Shown here: positions 4,838 through 5,680 of the stretch, one piece after another | Layout of the letters: each line of letters starts with the position of its first letter | Numbering within the stretch: position 1 is the first letter of the stretch | The notes under the pieces: generated by a model | The model's database searches: none | Told to the model about the DNA's origin: nothing | Seen by the model: the letters and a program-made list of their open reading frames with translations, nothing else | Position numbers and translations under genes: made by a program | Origin: Anaerolineaceae bacterium | GTDB taxonomy: Bacteria > Chloroflexota > Anaerolineae > Anaerolineales > Anaerolineaceae | Direction: 5' to 3' | Assembly (NCBI GenBank): GCA_030620065.1 | Contig: JAUXFJ010000115.1 | Location: forward strand, 1 to 5,680 | Length of the DNA stretch: 5,680 nt

Positions 4838-5332
4838 TTACTTCTTATTGATGTTCGATATCGTTTGGTTATTTTTCAACACACCAGGATTGCCTAGAAA
4901 AGCATTTACCGCCTTAACACTAACGTTATAGAACGGAACAAGGTTTAATAAATACAAGCCATTTTGACTTTGTAAAACAGGGCTGTTGGGTGATCCGATT
5001 CTCAAACTAACGTTCTTCGTTGCAATTACTGTATGGTGAGAGAGTAAATTCCGGTAATTGTACATTATGACTATTTCAATATCGCTCAAACTTAATCCGT
5101 AGTATTTTGAATTATTTAACACTTTGAAATGATTTTTGACTTTACCTTCTTCAATATATGAGCCAATACTATCTGTGATAGACAATAAAAGTAATGCCGC
5201 TGGATAGCCGTAACAACCTGATTCTGGCCAACTATTTGTATCTTTTTGAAATTCGATGCAATATTTTGCTACCAAAATCATTTCTTTCAATGATTCTTGA
5301 AGCATTGAGGGTATGTTTTTATGAATTGCCAT
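4838..5332 (-). CDS. hypothetical protein with a HEPN-type R-N-x3-H motif
   Basis: A 164-aa protein that I cannot name. It appears largely helical in its first two thirds, with a hydrophobic segment after SGCYGYPAA (38-46) running LLLLSITDSIGSYI (47-60). Then comes YNYRNLLSHH (91-100), in which R94-N-L-L-S-H99 fits the R-x4-H signature of HEPN domains. HEPN proteins are all-helical and many are RNases in toxin-antitoxin, abortive-infection or CRISPR systems; others only bind nucleotides. No MNT-type antitoxin gene is adjacent. There is no signal peptide; the hydrophobic segment may be a buried helix. ATG 5332-5330 is preceded by AAAGGA (5347-5342) at 9 nt spacing. Codon use is AT-rich, unlike its neighbours, suggesting acquisition. 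It converges on PAP2. Coding status is good; the HEPN assignment is motif-based and moderate. Confidence 0.75.
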   Translation of the reverse strand: MAIHKNIPSMLQESLKEMILVAKYCIEFQKDTNSWPESGCYGYPAALLLLSITDSIGSYIEEGKVKNHFKVLNNSKYYGLSLSDIEIVIMYNYRNLLSHHTVIATKNVSLRIGSPNSPVLQSQNGLYLLNLVPFYNVSVKAVNAFLGNPGVLKNNQTISNINKK

Positions 5333-5351
5333 ATTAACCTATCCTTTAATC

Positions 5352-5371
5352 GCTTAAGGTAAGCCTTAAGC
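5352..5371. promoter_or_regulatory. 20-bp inverted repeat upstream of the HEPN-like gene (candidate operator)
   Basis: GCTTAAGG (5352-5359) and CCTTAAGC (5364-5371) are perfect 8-bp arms around TAAG. The repeat lies 20 bp upstream of the start codon, just beyond the SD. It could be an operator or a hairpin in the 5' UTR that controls translation. A 17-codon minus-strand frame (5399-5346, MPTTNKITNCLRLTLSD) runs through it and its TAA overlaps the SD; whether that is real is unclear. Confidence 0.45.
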
Positions 5372-5655
5372 AATTGGTAATTTTATTAGTTGTCGGCATT
5401 GAGAATTTTTATTATCATCGGATGCTATCTTGGATGGTTTTCTCTTTTTCGTTCATTTATATTTCTTCCATCGGAAGATAGTATTTAAATAGTGGATATA
5501 TCAAACCTTCAAAAATATTATGCCTTGTATTTATTAAATTATCGAATAATTAATGAGGTAAGCTTGCTCTTTGTAGTGAGCAAAGATAAAAATGCCAATT
5601 TGAATATAAAACTGGCTAGTGAATGCTTGTAAACAACTCCCGGTTTCCCAATCAG
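5372..5655. other. AT-rich intergenic region between the HEPN-like gene and the tRNA
   Basis: About 280 bp with no supportable gene. Two small dyads are visible: TCTTCC/GGAAGA (5464-5469, 5473-5478, 3-nt loop) and TTGCTC/GAGCAA (arms near 5564-5569 and 5578-5583). A 19-codon hydrophobic plus-strand frame (5422-5481) lacks an SD. No clear promoter for the minus-strand gene could be settled; GATAAT on the minus strand at 5416-5411 is a possible -10 without a matching -35. Confidence 0.4.
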
Positions 5656-5680
5656 CGGAGAGAGTGGGATTCGAACCCAC
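5656..5680 (-). tRNA. 3' part of a tRNA gene, probably tRNA-Ser; partial
   Basis: The minus strand entering at the window edge reads GTGGGTTCGAATCCCAC, a perfect T-arm: 5-bp stem GTGGG/CCCAC and loop TTCGAAT. It is followed by the 3' acceptor strand TCTCTCC (5663-5657) and discriminator G (5656). The next bases are CTG, so CCA is not encoded. The acceptor sequence (5' side would be GGAGAGA) with G73 is typical of bacterial tRNA-Ser. The anticodon and variable arm lie outside the window, so the identity is an inference. Confidence 0.85.

Noticed and set aside
5422..5481. 19-codon hydrophobic plus-strand frame resembling a type I toxin peptide
   Set aside because: No SD, no promoter and no antisense RNA signature; AT-rich intergenic DNA gives such frames by chance.
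1..5680. CRISPR array, insertion sequence or transposon ends
   Set aside because: No regularly spaced repeats, no transposase with recognisable motifs and no matching terminal inverted repeats were seen on either strand.

Overview
This 5.7 kb window comes from a bacterial chromosome. It shows sigma70-type promoters, Rho-independent terminators, a RimI-like acetyltransferase, an ABC-F ATPase, a SWIM zinc-finger protein, a PAP2 phosphatase and a tRNA whose CCA end is not encoded. GC content is moderate to high over about 325-4520. The gene set and style (flippase-like membrane protein, very small SWIM protein, PAP2 with a membrane tail) would fit Chloroflexota, perhaps Anaerolineae. That assignment is an impression from protein style and was not tested.

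Layout. At 1-75 is the N-terminus of a membrane protein on the minus strand, divergent from an intact ABC-F ATPase (325-2241, plus). A RimI-like GNAT acetyltransferase follows (2328-2825, plus). Its stop codon overlaps a near-consensus promoter. That promoter drives a roughly 100-nt leader or small RNA, which carries a 28-codon cysteine-rich reading frame and ends at a terminator hairpin (2822-2963). Just beyond is an 83-aa SWIM zinc-finger protein (2991-3242) with its own terminator. The gap at 3293-3466 holds a decayed macro-domain gene on the minus strand. A consensus TATAAT promoter and a leaderless mini-ORF then lead into a PAP2-family membrane phosphatase (3535-4521), which ends at an elaborate hairpin terminator.

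From about 4740 to 5655 the sequence becomes very AT-rich: 13 of 60 bases at 5101-5160 are G or C, against 35 of 60 at 841-900. This stretch carries one minus-strand gene whose product has a HEPN-type R-N-x3-H motif. It abuts the 3' end of a tRNA gene, probably tRNA-Ser, on the minus strand at the window edge. This arrangement suggests an acquired segment.

No operon-level pathway links these genes; most appear to have their own promoter and terminator. The most interesting theme is upstream control. Three promoters place an ATG 7-9 nt after the -10 hexamer, which suggests leaderless translation. In two of those cases the leaderless ATG opens a short upstream ORF, not the main gene. The cysteine-rich leader overlapping a terminator ahead of the SWIM gene is the best candidate for an undescribed regulatory element.
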